Notes: generated from the letters alone by a model not told the origin. DNA of 64,000 bases from Actinacidiphila yeochonensis CN732 (GCF_000745345.1 NZ_JQNR01000005.1:2170001-2234000); one strand, 5' to 3'; positions 25,280 through 34,472 are shown, counted from the first letter of the stretch. Numbers and translations are program-made.

Positions 25280-25924
25280 TCAGTCCGTCGGCGCCCACAG
25301 GTCGGTGATCCGGACCCCGAGGTCGGCCAGCAGCCGCCGCAGCAGCGGCAGCGACAGGCCGATGACGTTGCCGGGGTCGCCCTCCACGCCCTCCACGAAG
25401 GGCGCCGACCGCCCGTCGAGGGTGAACGCCCCCGCCACGTGGAGCGGTTCGCCGCTGGCCACGTAGGCGGCCACCTCGGCGTCGTCGGGGGTGCCGAACC
25501 GCACGGTGGTGGACGCGGTGGCCGCCACCTCCTGCCCGGTGGCGGTGTCGATGACGCAGTGGCCGGTCTGGAGCACCCCGGACCGGCCGCGCATCGCCTG
25601 CCAGCGGGCGGTGGCCTCCGCGGCGTCGGCGGGCTTGCCCAGTGCCTGCCCGTCCAGCTCCAGCACCGAGTCGCACCCCACGACCAGCGGGGCACCCGGC
25701 GGCAGCCGGTCCCCGCCGGCCACGGCGGCGGCCTTGGCGCGGGCCAGCCGCAGCGCCAGCTCGGCCGGGGTGGGCGCGGTGACGGAGTCCTCGTCGAAGC
25801 CCGAGACGACCACCACCGGGTCCAGCCCCGCCTGGCGGAGCAGCCCCAGCCGGGCGGGGGAGGCCGAGGCAAGGACGAGGGGACGGCGGGCGCGGTTCAC
25901 CTGGGCATCGCTCACGCGGCTCAT
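25280..25924 (-). CDS. maf: Maf-family nucleoside triphosphate pyrophosphatase
   Basis: This encodes 214 residues. The Maf signature [19 protein letters not shown] (about 16-34) is followed by the acidic SGFDEDSV block, [20 protein letters not shown] and [22 protein letters not shown], all typical. The late motif [19 protein letters not shown] is present. Maf proteins hydrolyse non-canonical or modified NTPs and influence septation in some bacteria. The ATG at 25924 gives an extra 14 residues before the conserved block; GTG 25897 is an alternative start. It is downstream of mmpB on the same strand. Confidence 0.88.
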   Translation of the reverse strand: MSRVSDAQVNRARRPLVLASASPARLGLLRQAGLDPVVVVSGFDEDSVTAPTPAELALRLARAKAAAVAGGDRLPPGAPLVVGCDSVLELDGQALGKPADAAEATARWQAMRGRSGVLQTGHCVIDTATGQEVAATASTTVRFGTPDDAEVAAYVASGEPLHVAGAFTLDGRSAPFVEGVEGDPGNVIGLSLPLLRRLLADLGVRITDLWAPTD

Positions 25925-26044
25925 CCTAGAACCCGCCGCCGGGTGGCTTCCTGCCCCTCGGGGCAGGGTTGCAGGACCACAGCGGGCGGCGTGGGCGGCG
26001 TGGCCGGCGTGGGCGCCTTAGGCGGGGGTGGGTACTGTGCCGGG

Positions 26045-26179
26045 TCAGGCGTACCAGGCGACGAGGGCCATCGCCAGGGCCGCGGCCACCGCCACCACCA
26101 CCATCGCCCGGCGGACCTGGACCTGCGTCCGGCGCAGGTCCTCGTCCCGCTGCCGGGGCTGGTCGTCCGTCCAGAGCAT
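26045..26179 (-). CDS. mmpB: morphogenic membrane protein MmpB-like microprotein
   Basis: This encodes 44 residues starting MLWTDDQPRQRDEDLRRTQV. A charged cytoplasmic N terminus is followed by one helix (about 26-44, AMVVVAVAAALAMALVAWYA), which ends the protein. Sequence, size and position between pccE and maf match the MmpB microprotein described in Streptomyces as a developmental membrane protein. A perfect 22-bp palindrome (26212-26233) lies 33 nt upstream, so expression is probably regulated independently of pccB. Confidence 0.8.
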   Translation of the reverse strand: MLWTDDQPRQRDEDLRRTQVQVRRAMVVVAVAAALAMALVAWYA

Positions 26180-26211
26180 GCCGTCCAGGGTGACGGCCGA
26201 CGCCCTCCCGC

Positions 26212-26233
26212 GCCTGAGTACGCGTACTCAGGC
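26212..26233. promoter_or_regulatory. perfect 22-bp palindrome upstream of mmpB
   Basis: The sequence is its own reverse complement, with core TGAGTACGCGTACTCA. On the minus strand an extra CTGAGTA half-site precedes it by 9 nt (within 26234-26240), giving a 1.5-site arrangement in front of mmpB. The cognate regulator is not encoded nearby. Confidence 0.6.
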
Positions 26234-26312
26234 TACTCAGCCGAGGCTCTCCCACCCCGCCCGGCACATCCGCCCCCAGGCCCCGGGGCGCTGCCGGGTC
26301 GGTGCCGGGGCG

Positions 26313-26522
26313 TCAGGCCCGCCAGGCCGAGGTGCGCCAGGCGTCGGGCCCCGGGCGGCGCGGCGCACCCGGAACGGTCCGTGCCGGATCGGACCAGGCG
26401 CTCCGGTGCTCCGGGGCAGGGCCGTCGTCCTGCGCCAGCGCCATCGCGCGGGCCCGCACCAGCGCCACCACGGCGGCCAACTCCTCCGGAGTCGGCCACC
26501 CCCGCTCCACCTTGATGTCCAT
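26313..26522 (-). CDS. pccE: acyl-CoA carboxylase epsilon subunit
   Basis: This encodes 69 residues beginning MDIKVERGWPTPEELAAVVA, then LVRARAMALAQ and a Trp-rich end (SAWSDPARTV, then DAWRTSAWRA). The sequence GxPTxEELAAVxA with a C-terminal W-x-x-S-x-R region is the actinobacterial epsilon-subunit pattern. Epsilon is a small peptide that stabilises or stimulates the alpha/beta carboxylase complex. ATG 26522 lies 98 bp after the pccB stop on the same strand, so it is probably cotranscribed. Confidence 0.85.
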   Translation of the reverse strand: MDIKVERGWPTPEELAAVVALVRARAMALAQDDGPAPEHRSAWSDPARTVPGAPRRPGPDAWRTSAWRA

Positions 26523-26620
26523 GCGGCTCCTCTCCCGCTCCCGGGCCCGCTGCCCGTCCCCGCCCGCCGTCCGAATCCCCGCCCTCGGCGCCTGTCCACG
26601 GCGCCCGCCCGGGGACGGCG

Positions 26621-28210
26621 TCACAGCGGGATGTTGCCGTGCTTCTTCGGCGGCAGGCTCTCCCGCTTGTTGCGCAGCGTCCGCAGCGCCCTGACCAGGT
26701 GCGAACGGGTCCGCGAGGGCTCGATCACCGCGTCCACGTAACCCCGTTCGGCGGCTGTGTACGGGTTGAGGAGGGTGTCCTCGTAGTCCTGGACGAGCCG
26801 CTGACGCAGCTCGTCGGCCTCCTCGGGGCTCGCCGCCTCGGCCAGGGCGCGGCGGTGCAGGATGTTGACGGCGCCCTGCGCGCCCATGACGGCGATCTGC
26901 GCCGTCGGCCACGCCAGGTTGAGGTCGGCTCCCAGGTGCTTGGAACCCATCACGTCGTACGCGCCGCCGTACGCCTTGCGGGTGATGACGGTGATCAGCG
27001 GCACCGTGGCCTCGGCGTAGGCGTAGATCAGCTTCGCGCCGCGGCGGATGATGCCGTCCCACTCCTGCCCGGTGCCGGGCAGGAAGCCAGGGACGTCGAC
27101 GAAGGTGAGCACCGGCACGTTGAAGCTGTCGCAGGTGCGGACGAAGCGCGCGGCCTTCTCCGAGGCGTTGATGTCCAGGCACCCGGCGAACTGGAGCGGC
27201 TGGTTGGCCACCACGCCCACCGGCCGGCCCTCGACGCGGCCGAAGCCGGTGATGATGTTCGGCGCGAACAGGGCCTGCGTCTCCAGGAACTCCCCGTCGT
27301 CCAGGACGTGCTCGACGACCTTGTGCATGTCGTACGGCTGGTTCGCCGAGTCCGGTACCAGGGCGTCGAGCTCGCGGTCCTCGTCGGTCACCGAGAGGTC
27401 GGCCTCGACCGGGAAGGACGGCGGCTCCTCCAGGTTGTTGCCCGGCAGGTAGGACAGCAGCGCCTTGACGTACTCGAACGCGTCCTTCTCGTCCGCCGCC
27501 ATGTGGTGCGCGTTGCCGGAGGTCGTGTTGTGGGTGCGGGCCCCGCCCAGCTCCTCCATGCCGACGTCCTCGCCGGTCACCGTCTTGATCACGTCAGGGC
27601 CCGTGATGAACATGTGCGACGTCTGGTCGACCATCACCACGAAGTCGGTGATCGCCGGGGAGTAGACCGCGCCGCCCGCGCACGGCCCGGTGATCACGCT
27701 GATCTGCGGGATGACGCCGGAGGCCAGCGTGTTGCGGCGGAAGATCTCGCCGTACATCCCCAGGCTGGCCACGCCCTCCTGGATGCGGGCGCCGCCGGAG
27801 TCGTTGACGCCGATCACCGGGCAGCCGGTCTTCAGGGCGAAGTCCATCACCTTGGTGATCTTCTCGCCGAACACCTCGCCCAGGGCCCCGCCGAAGACGG
27901 TGAAGTCCTGCGAGAACACCGCGACCGGCCGACCTTCGACGGTGCCCCAGCCGGTCACCACCCCGTCGCCGTAGGGGCGGTTGTCCTCCAGGCCGAAGTT
28001 GGTGGAGCGGTGCCGGGCGAACTCGTCCAGCTCCGTGAACGAGTCCTCGTCCAGCAGCAGTTCGATCCGCTCCCGGGCGGTCAGCTTCCCCTTGGCGTGC
28101 TGTTTCTCCACCGCGCGGGCCGAGCCGGCGTGGGTCGCCTCCTCTACGCGGCGGCGCAGGTCGGCGAGCTTCCCCGCAGTCGTGTGGACGTCGTACTCCT
28201 GCTCGGCCAT
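26621..28210 (-). CDS. pccB: acyl-CoA (propionyl-CoA) carboxylase beta subunit
   Basis: This encodes 529 residues with two crotonase-like carboxyltransferase lobes. Oxyanion-hole glycines are visible in the N lobe ([20 protein letters not shown]) and [15 protein letters not shown]. In the C lobe they appear in [20 protein letters not shown] and [19 protein letters not shown]. The residue known to tune substrate choice (PccB D422 in S. coelicolor, Asp for propionyl-CoA preference, hydrophobic in AccB/AccD6) is Asp here, in GGAYDVM. It transfers carboxyl from AccA2 biotin to acyl-CoA. It is divergent from birA across about 200 bp, a functional pairing. Confidence 0.93.
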   Translation of the reverse strand: MAEQEYDVHTTAGKLADLRRRVEEATHAGSARAVEKQHAKGKLTARERIELLLDEDSFTELDEFARHRSTNFGLEDNRPYGDGVVTGWGTVEGRPVAVFSQDFTVFGGALGEVFGEKITKVMDFALKTGCPVIGVNDSGGARIQEGVASLGMYGEIFRRNTLASGVIPQISVITGPCAGGAVYSPAITDFVVMVDQTSHMFITGPDVIKTVTGEDVGMEELGGARTHNTTSGNAHHMAADEKDAFEYVKALLSYLPGNNLEEPPSFPVEADLSVTDEDRELDALVPDSANQPYDMHKVVEHVLDDGEFLETQALFAPNIITGFGRVEGRPVGVVANQPLQFAGCLDINASEKAARFVRTCDSFNVPVLTFVDVPGFLPGTGQEWDGIIRRGAKLIYAYAEATVPLITVITRKAYGGAYDVMGSKHLGADLNLAWPTAQIAVMGAQGAVNILHRRALAEAASPEEADELRQRLVQDYEDTLLNPYTAAERGYVDAVIEPSRTRSHLVRALRTLRNKRESLPPKKHGNIPL

Positions 28211-28407
28211 GGAGGCGGCTCTCCTGCTCTCGGCTCGGTCCTGTGCGGTCGTAGGTGCTCAGGCAGGCGGCACCCGCCGACGCCGGAGGCGGGCGGGCCC
28301 GTGGCCGACGGTACTGGCGGGTAAGGCTGACCGGTAGCGTAGTGGCGCCGCACGGCCGCGGGCACTGCGGCGTCCACCACACCTTCCGCCCCTTCTAGGG
28401 TGGACCC

Positions 28408-29301
28408 ATGACCTCCTACGGGACCCCGCGCGGGACCTCGAACCCCTGGTCGGACCTGAACCGCCCGCCGCTCAACGCCGCCGCACTGCGCCGAGCGGTG
28501 GTGGTGCCCGGCGCGCTGTGGAGCGATCTGGACGTGGTCGCCGCCACCGGTTCGACCAACAGCGACCTCGCCGCCAAGGCGGCTTCCGGGGCGCCGGAGG
28601 GCACCGTCCTCGTCGCCGAGGAGCAGACCTCCGGACGAGGCCGACTGGACCGCCGGTGGAGCGCCCCGCCGCGTTCGGGCCTGTTCTTCTCGGTGCTGCT
28701 CCGTCCGGGTGGGCCCGGCGGCGCCGGGCTGACGCCGGTGCCGGCTCACCGCTGGGGGTGGCTGCCCCTGCTCACCGGTGTGGCCGTCGCGACCGCCCTG
28801 TCCCGCGCCGCCGGCGTCGACACCGCCCTCAAGTGGCCCAACGACCTGCTGCTCACCGCGGACGGCGAGGAGCGCAAGACCGGCGGCATTCTCGCCGAAC
28901 GGGTCGGCGAGGACGGCGTGGTCATCGGCATCGGCGTCAACGTCTCCCTGGAGGCCGGGGAGCTGCCCGTGCCGACGGCGACCTCCCTGGCCCTGGCCGG
29001 CGCTCCCGGCACCGACCGGGACCCGCTGCTGCGTGCGGTGCTGCGCTCGCTCGACGACTGGTACGGCCGCTGGCGTGAGGCCGACGGCGACCCGGACCGG
29101 TGCCGGCTCCGGCAGACCTACGCGGCGGGCTGCGCCACCCTGGGCCGGCAGGTCCGGGCCGAGCTGCCCGGCGGGCGGGAGCTGAGCGGCACGGCTGTGG
29201 CGGTCGACGGCGACGGGCGGTTGGTGATCGCCGGGCCGGACGGCGAGCAGGCCGTCGGGGCCGGGGACGTGATCCACCTGCGGCCGACTGCCGAAGAGTG
29301 A
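28408..29301 (+). CDS. birA: biotin-[acetyl-CoA-carboxylase] ligase
   Basis: This encodes 297 residues with no N-terminal DNA-binding domain, so it is a monofunctional (group I) biotin ligase. Motifs are TGSTNSDLAAKAA, the biotin-AMP loop EEQTSGRGRLDRRW, LFFSVLLRP, LKWPNDLLL, KTGGILAER, and IGIGVNVS. The C-terminal SH3-like subdomain (GTAVAVDGDGRLVIAGPDG) is complete. It biotinylates the EAMKM lysine of AccA2. It is transcribed divergently from pccB and followed 94 bp later by cya. Confidence 0.92.
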   Translation: MTSYGTPRGTSNPWSDLNRPPLNAAALRRAVVVPGALWSDLDVVAATGSTNSDLAAKAASGAPEGTVLVAEEQTSGRGRLDRRWSAPPRSGLFFSVLLRPGGPGGAGLTPVPAHRWGWLPLLTGVAVATALSRAAGVDTALKWPNDLLLTADGEERKTGGILAERVGEDGVVIGIGVNVSLEAGELPVPTATSLALAGAPGTDRDPLLRAVLRSLDDWYGRWREADGDPDRCRLRQTYAAGCATLGRQVRAELPGGRELSGTAVAVDGDGRLVIAGPDGEQAVGAGDVIHLRPTAEE

Positions 29302-29395
29302 GCCACGGCACACCTGCCGTATCTTTGAGGAGCTGCGTCGTCTCAATGATCGGAAGGGCTGTGCGCAGGGACTCTTCACGGGCCAGGCGGTAGGG

Positions 29396-30772
29396 GTGGA
29401 CAACGACAGGCCCCCGCCGCACGAGCCGTCCACCCCGGGTGCGGAGCCCGCGGCGGGCCCCGGACGGCCCCCTGCGGGCGACCTTGGCGTACCTTCCGAG
29501 AGAGACGCCGACCGGCGTTCCGGAACGGGCGCCCGGGCGGCGAAGCCTCCGGCAGAAGCCGGTGGCGACTCGGAACAGCAGCCCGAGGCGTCCGCTCACG
29601 AGGCCGACGCCGATCAGACCCCGGAGCCGCGTCCGGGGAACGCACGGGATGGCGGTTCCGCCCCGGAGGCCGACGCCGGGGACGAGTTCGCCGAGGCGTC
29701 GGACGCCGAGGGCGAGCCGGCCGAGGGCGAGGAGGGCGCGGGGGATTCCGGCGAGCATCCGCTGGCGCTGCGGCTGGAGCAGCTCATCCTGGGCGCGCCC
29801 CGCCGCTACACCCCCTTCCAGGCCGCCCGCACCGCGGGTGTGTCCATGGACCTGGCCTCCCGTTTCTGGCGGGCGATGGGCTTCGCCGACATCGGCCAGG
29901 CCAAGGCGCTGACCGAGGCGGACGTCCTCGCTCTGCGGCGGCTGGCCGGCCTGGTGGAGGCCGGGCTGCTCAGCGAGTCGATGGCGATCCAGGTGGCCCG
30001 GTCCACCGGTCAGACCACTGCCCGGCTGGCCGACTGGCAGACCGACTCCTTCCTTGAGGGCCTGACCGAGCCGCCCGAGCCCGGTATGACCCGCGCCGAG
30101 GTTGCCTACCCGCTCGTCGAGCTGCTGCTGCCGGAGCTCGAGGAGTTCCTGATCTACGTGTGGCGCCGCCAGGTCGCGGCCGCCACCAGCCGGGTGGTGC
30201 AGTCCGACGACGAGGAGGCCGTGGACCGGCGGCTCGCCGTGGGCTTCGCGGACCTGGTGGGCTTCACCCGGCTGACCCGGCGCCTTGAGGAGGAGGAGCT
30301 CGGCGAACTCGTCGAGGCCTTCGAGACCACTGCGGCCGACCAGGTCGCCGCGTACGGGGGCCGGCTGATCAAGACGCTCGGCGACGAGGTGCTCTTCGTG
30401 GCCGACGACCCCGGAACAGCCGCCGAGATCGGCATACGGCTGATCGAGACGATGACCGGTGACGAGACGATGCCGGCCCTGCGCGTCGGCATGGCCTTCG
30501 GCACGGTCACCACCCGGATGGGCGATGTCTTCGGGACGACCGTCAACCTCGCCTCGCGGCTGACCTCCATAGCCCCGCGCGACGCCGTACTGGTGGACGG
30601 CGATTTCGCGGAGGCGCTGGGCGAGGCGGGCGAGGCACCGCTTTCCGAGGCGGATGTGGCGGCGGATCCAGGGGAGAAGTACCGCTTCGCGCTTCAGCCG
30701 ATGTGGCGCCGGCCGGTGCGTGGCCTCGGCGTCGTGGAGCCGTGGCTGCTCACCCGGCGGAACGTTCGCTGA
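29396..30772 (+). CDS. cya: class III adenylate cyclase
   Basis: This encodes 458 residues from GTG 29396. Residues 1-120 are acidic and disordered. Residues about 125-240 form a helical regulatory region (LGAPRRYTPFQAARTAGVS, then WRAMGFADIGQA) similar to the autoinhibitory domain of mycobacterial Rv1264. The catalytic domain (about 275-440) has both metal aspartates (GFADLVGFTRL and LGDEVLFVA), the adenine-selecting Lys in RLIKTLGDE, Asp in GDVFGT, and the transition-state Asn/Arg in TVNLASRLT. All are intact, so ATP-to-cAMP conversion is expected. In Streptomyces, cAMP affects germination and antibiotic production. The position next to birA is conserved, from memory. Confidence 0.9.
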   Translation: MDNDRPPPHEPSTPGAEPAAGPGRPPAGDLGVPSERDADRRSGTGARAAKPPAEAGGDSEQQPEASAHEADADQTPEPRPGNARDGGSAPEADAGDEFAEASDAEGEPAEGEEGAGDSGEHPLALRLEQLILGAPRRYTPFQAARTAGVSMDLASRFWRAMGFADIGQAKALTEADVLALRRLAGLVEAGLLSESMAIQVARSTGQTTARLADWQTDSFLEGLTEPPEPGMTRAEVAYPLVELLLPELEEFLIYVWRRQVAAATSRVVQSDDEEAVDRRLAVGFADLVGFTRLTRRLEEEELGELVEAFETTAADQVAAYGGRLIKTLGDEVLFVADDPGTAAEIGIRLIETMTGDETMPALRVGMAFGTVTTRMGDVFGTTVNLASRLTSIAPRDAVLVDGDFAEALGEAGEAPLSEADVAADPGEKYRFALQPMWRRPVRGLGVVEPWLLTRRNVR

Positions 30773-31029
30773 GGCAGGGCAGGACTCCGCCCACGGCCCG
30801 CCAGCCTGCCGGCCTGGCTGCCCCGCCGTCCGTTCCGCCATCCGACCTGCCCTCTGTCCTTCCCCCTTTTCCTCCGCCCTTCCGTCTCGCCGTGCTGCCC
30901 GCTGCCCTGTCCGCTGCTCCGTGAGTCGCTGCGCCATCGGTCTCGCCTCCGCTTTAGCCGTGTTGTCGCTGTTGTCCGCTGTCTTGCGCTTCGTTCTCAT
31001 CCTGGCCCGGTCGCGGTACCGCTCGGCAG

Positions 31030-31080
31030 TTATCCACAGGGTGAATCCCGGTCGGGAAAATCCGCCGGAAGTTATCCACA
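31030..31080 (+). promoter_or_regulatory. two consensus DnaA-box nonamers 42 bp apart
   Basis: TTATCCACA occurs at 31030-31038 and again at 31072-31080, same orientation, each embedded in GTTATCCACAGG. The nonamer is a perfect match to the general DnaA box; the Streptomyces oriC favours TTGTCCACA. Spacing is four helical turns. They lie in the 396-bp gap 30773-31168, which is otherwise empty, upstream of the enoyl-CoA hydratase gene. Confidence 0.55.
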
Positions 31081-31168
31081 GGTGGAGTCGGGAGTCAGGT
31101 GGGGGTGGGTGCGGGAGTGGAAGGATGGCCTCGGGTTCACGATCGTTAACGGGAGGGAGGGCCGACGC

Positions 31169-31966
31169 ATGAACGAGCGGCGGTTCGGGGAGTACGTGGT
31201 CGTCAGGCGGCACGGCGAGCGGGTCGCCGAGCTGGAGCTCGACCGGCCGGAGGCGATGAACGCGGTCTCCTCGCGTATGGCGGAGGCCCTGGCGGAGGCT
31301 TGCGCGGCGCTGGCCGGGGACGGTTCGGTGAGCGCGGTGGTCCTCTCCTCCTCACGGGAGCGGGCGTTCTGCGCGGGCGCGGACCTGAAGGAGCGGAACG
31401 CGCTGAGTGACCTGGAGCTCCAGCGGCAGCGCCCCCTGGCCCGCTCCGCCTACACGTCCGTGCTGGAGCTGCCGGTGCCGGCGGTCGCGGCAGTGGCCGG
31501 GTTCGCTCTCGGCGGCGGCTACGAGCTGGCCCTGTCCTGCGATGTGATCGTGGCCGACGAGACCGCGGTGGTGGGCCTGCCCGAGGTCTCCGTGGGGGTG
31601 ATCCCGGGCGGCGGCGGTACGCAGCTCCTGCCCCGGCGGGTGGGGGCCGCGCGCGCCGCCGAACTGGTCTTCACCGCCCGCCGGGTCGCCGCGGCGGAGG
31701 CCCTGGAGCTGGGCATGGTCGACCAACTCGTCCCGGCCGGATCGGCCCGGACGGAGGCGCTGTCGCTGGCCGGCCGGATAGCGGCGAACTCCCCGGTGGG
31801 CCTGCGTGCGGCCAAGCGGGCGCTGCGGCTGGGCCACGGGCTTGACCTGCGTACGGGGCTGGAGGTGGAGGACGCCGCCTGGCGCACGGTCGCGTTCTCG
31901 GCGGACCGGGCGGAAGGGGTGGCCGCGTTCAACGAGAAGCGCGCGCCGGTCTGGCCCGGCCTCTGA
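31169..31966 (+). CDS. enoyl-CoA hydratase/isomerase family protein
   Basis: This encodes 265 residues from ATG 31169, placed after RBS GGGAGGGAGG; an earlier in-frame ATG at 31082 would overlap the DnaA-like boxes. Crotonase motifs are LDRPEAMNAVSSRMAEAL, the oxyanion-hole FCAGADLKERNALSD, VAGFALGGGYELALSCDVIV, and catalytic-region LPEVSVGVIPGGGGTQLLPR. A Glu lies in each of the two positions used for water addition (ELALSCD and GLPEVSVG regions), consistent with real hydratase activity. It may act in fatty or branched acyl-CoA breakdown. A perfect 20-bp-arm hairpin follows. Confidence 0.88.
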   Translation: MNERRFGEYVVVRRHGERVAELELDRPEAMNAVSSRMAEALAEACAALAGDGSVSAVVLSSSRERAFCAGADLKERNALSDLELQRQRPLARSAYTSVLELPVPAVAAVAGFALGGGYELALSCDVIVADETAVVGLPEVSVGVIPGGGGTQLLPRRVGAARAAELVFTARRVAAAEALELGMVDQLVPAGSARTEALSLAGRIAANSPVGLRAAKRALRLGHGLDLRTGLEVEDAAWRTVAFSADRAEGVAAFNEKRAPVWPGL

Positions 31967-32270
31967 CCGTGCCCAAGCTGTCGCTGCCGCCGGGGCTTGG
32001 CACGGCCCGGCGGTGGCTTCGGGCGGCGACCACGCGTGAGGGCAGGCCGCGGCCCGGCCCAACCGGCTGCCGGCAGGTCGGCCCCGCCCGGGCTCGGGGG
32101 CGGCTGGGTCCGTCCCGCCCCGCCCTCGGGCCCGGTGGCAGGGCGGGGCGGCTGCGACTGTGGGTTCTGGGCGTGTCAGGTCCGGAGCCGGGGTGCACAC
32201 GGTGGGGGGCCAGCGCTGGTCGGCCGCCCGGGGTGCGCGTGCGCCCGTCCTGTCGGCGGTGTCCGGATGA

Positions 32271-32314
32271 CCGGGTGCCGTGGCCTCCGGCCGACCGGAG
32301 GCCACGGCACCCGG
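32271..32314. terminator. perfect 20-bp-arm hairpin between convergent genes
   Basis: Arms 32271-32290 and 32295-32314 are exact reverse complements with a CCGA loop. It is the longest perfect stem seen in this window. It lies in the 405-bp gap between the hydratase (ends 31966) and the GGDEF gene (ends 32372), close to the latter. No gene was recognised elsewhere in that gap. Confidence 0.75.
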
Positions 32315-32371
32315 CCAGACAGCCGCCCGGCCGCCGGGCAGCTCCCGGGTGCGGCCCGGCTCAGGGGCTGT

Positions 32372-33538
32372 TCAGGTGCTGGGCGGGGGGTGGGAGCCGC
32401 GGATGTGGCGGCGTTCGCCCCCCGACGTGGCGGGAGGGGAGTCCGCGAGGCTGACCACGGGGTCGTGCGGGCCCTCGCGCCCCGCCACCACGGGACGGCC
32501 GGCGCGCAGCGCCTTCGCCCGGTACTGCGCCGCGTCCGCGAGACGGAACAGCCGCCGTGCGGTCCGCACCGTCCCGATCTCCTCACCAGTGGAGGCGATC
32601 CCGCAGGCCACCCCTTCGCCCACCTCCAGCTCCGCCGCCCGGGCGCACAGCTCCTCCGCCGCCCGGACCACCTCGTCGGGGTCGAGACCCACCGCCAGCA
32701 GGCAGAACTCGTCGCCGCCGAGCCTGGCGGCCAGACTCCCCGGGAGGGTGGCACCGCACAGCGACAGCAGCGATCCGAACCGTTCCAGCAGCCGGTCGCC
32801 CACGGCGTGCCCGAAGCGGTCGTTGACCTTCTTCAACCCGTTGAGGTCGCAGACCACCAGGGTGACCACCGTGCCGTGCTCGCGGTGCCGTTCCAGCGCC
32901 TCGTCGAGGCGGGCGTCGACGGCGCGGCGGTTGCCCAGGCCCGTCAGCTGGTCGGTGAAGGCGAGCCGCTGCACCTCGGCGAGGCGTTCGGTCTGCGCGA
33001 TCCCGGAGGAGACCAGCGCCGCGAGAACCGTCGCGAAGTCCGCGTCGGCCCGGTCGAACGGCCGTTCCCCGATCCGCCGGGCGATGTAGAGCTCGCCCCA
33101 GGCCCGTCCGTGCAGGAGCACGGGCGCCACCACGCAGCTTCCGCGCCCCCGGCGGCGGAGTGCCGCCGCCCGCCCCCAGCTGCCGCCGCCGGGGGAGCCG
33201 CCGTTGTCCACGGAGTTCTCCACCCACGCGTGCGGCTCGCCGCCGCCCGCCCAGGTGCCGTGCAGGAACTCGGCGATCTCCGGGAAGTCGTGGACCGAGT
33301 ACGACTCGTCGTCCGGTTCCGGCTCCTCCCCGGGGGCGAGGTCGCCGTCGTTCACCAGTACCCGCAGCCGTCCCGTCTCCCGTTCCCACGCGGAGATCGC
33401 CGCGAACGACCCGGCCATCGCCAGCCGCGCCCGCCGGGCGCCCGCGCGGGCCGCGGCACGCGGGGTCTGCGCCGCCGCGAGGGCCTGAGCCAGCTCGACG
33501 ACGGCACGCAGCCGCAGGTCAGCGGTACCTTCCACCAT
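32372..33538 (-). CDS. GAF-GGDEF diguanylate cyclase
   Basis: This encodes 388 residues. Residues about 15-195 look like a GAF sensor (AISAWERETGRLRVLVNDGD, then SCVVAPVLLHGRAWGELYIA and PFDRADADFATVLAALV). Residues about 205-365 form a GGDEF domain with FTDQLTGLGNRRAVDARLDE, CDLNGLKKVNDRFGHAVGD and the intact active site ARLGGDEF. No RxxD inhibitory site lies five residues upstream (the sequence is GSLAA), so product feedback by the classical I-site is not expected. It should make c-di-GMP, a master signal of Streptomyces development through BldD. No EAL domain or membrane segment is present; the protein is cytoplasmic. Confidence 0.88.
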   Translation of the reverse strand: MVEGTADLRLRAVVELAQALAAAQTPRAAARAGARRARLAMAGSFAAISAWERETGRLRVLVNDGDLAPGEEPEPDDESYSVHDFPEIAEFLHGTWAGGGEPHAWVENSVDNGGSPGGGSWGRAAALRRRGRGSCVVAPVLLHGRAWGELYIARRIGERPFDRADADFATVLAALVSSGIAQTERLAEVQRLAFTDQLTGLGNRRAVDARLDEALERHREHGTVVTLVVCDLNGLKKVNDRFGHAVGDRLLERFGSLLSLCGATLPGSLAARLGGDEFCLLAVGLDPDEVVRAAEELCARAAELEVGEGVACGIASTGEEIGTVRTARRLFRLADAAQYRAKALRAGRPVVAGREGPHDPVVSLADSPPATSGGERRHIRGSHPPPST

Positions 33539-33683
33539 CCCCCCAGGCTAGGGAGGTTCCGCTCGCGGCGGTCGGTGACGGGCAGCGTCTTGCGCTGAAT
33601 GGTCGCAACCCGACCCCCGTTCTGCCCCTCCGCGCCTCCCGCCCCCGTCGGGCGTCGGGGGCGGTGGCCTTAAGGGGAGAGGC

Positions 33684-34472
33684 TCAGCCTTCGCCGGGGG
33701 AGGGGGGACCACCGGTTCCGGTGCTCGTTCCGGTGCCCCCGCGGCCGTCCACGCGATCGTCCACGCGATCGTCCACGAGATCGGAAGGAGCGGTGGACCG
33801 CGCGCGGTCGGCGCGGACCCGTGAATCCTCTTCGGCGTCGGCGGCGGAGGTACCGTCCCCAGCCCTACCGCGCACCCCTTCGAGGGCGTCCCCTACCGCG
33901 TTCCCGGCCCGAACGCCGGCCGCGTCGGTCCCGTCACGGGCCTCGCGGGTCTCGCGGGCTTCGCCGGTCTCGACCTGGACAGGGGTGTCGGGGGAATGCC
34001 GGCCCCCAGTCGCCGGAGCCGCAACCGAGTGCGCGGATGCCCGGGACTCCACGGAAGCGGAGACGGAGGCAGTGCCAGAGGCAGCGGCGGAGGCAGAGGC
34101 CGGGGGAGAGGTGGAGGCCACCGGCTGCTGCGCGAGTGGGTCCGGGGCTGGGCCGTCCGGCCCGTCCGGCCCGTCGGAGGCGCCCGGCTCGGACGGGTCA
34201 GCAGCCATCGCGGCCCGGCGGGAGCGGCGGGCGGCGTTGGCGATCAGCCCCGCCCCCGCCACCAGGAAGCAGGAGCCGCCGATCATGTACGGCTTGGTGT
34301 CGATCATGCCCGTCTCGGGCAGCTCGGGCGCCGCCGCCTGGGCTGTTACGCCCTGTAGCGGTGCGGGCGCGGTGGCGGCCCCCGCGGAGGGGGCGGCGAC
34401 GAACGCGAGAACGGGCAGTGCGGTGAGGGCGGCGGCGACCGCCGCTGCGGCGCCGAAGCGCGGCGAGCCCAT
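33684..34472 (-). CDS. mini LPETG surface protein with long C-terminal tail
   Basis: This encodes 262 residues from ATG 34472, after RBS AGAGGGGGATC. A signal peptide (about 1-32) is followed by only about 18 residues before LPETG (51-55), then a hydrophobic helix (about 63-80) and ARRSRR. That is a complete sortase signal, so cleavage after Thr54 would leave a wall peptide of roughly 22 residues. About 175 further residues follow, low-complexity and rich in Ala, Ser, Asp and Gly, including a DDRVDDRVDGRGG repeat; these would remain cytoplasmic. No frameshift boundary is obvious. It is divergent from the L,D-transpeptidase lipoprotein, a cell-wall gene. Confidence 0.7.
   Translation of the reverse strand: MGSPRFGAAAAVAAALTALPVLAFVAAPSAGAATAPAPLQGVTAQAAAPELPETGMIDTKPYMIGGSCFLVAGAGLIANAARRSRRAAMAADPSEPGASDGPDGPDGPAPDPLAQQPVASTSPPASASAAASGTASVSASVESRASAHSVAAPATGGRHSPDTPVQVETGEARETREARDGTDAAGVRAGNAVGDALEGVRGRAGDGTSAADAEEDSRVRADRARSTAPSDLVDDRVDDRVDGRGGTGTSTGTGGPPSPGEG

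Noticed and set aside
29396-31213. Long minus-strand open frames opposite cya and other genes
   Set aside because: These are typical antisense shadows in GC-rich DNA, lacking recognisable domains, and are Arg/Gly/His-rich.
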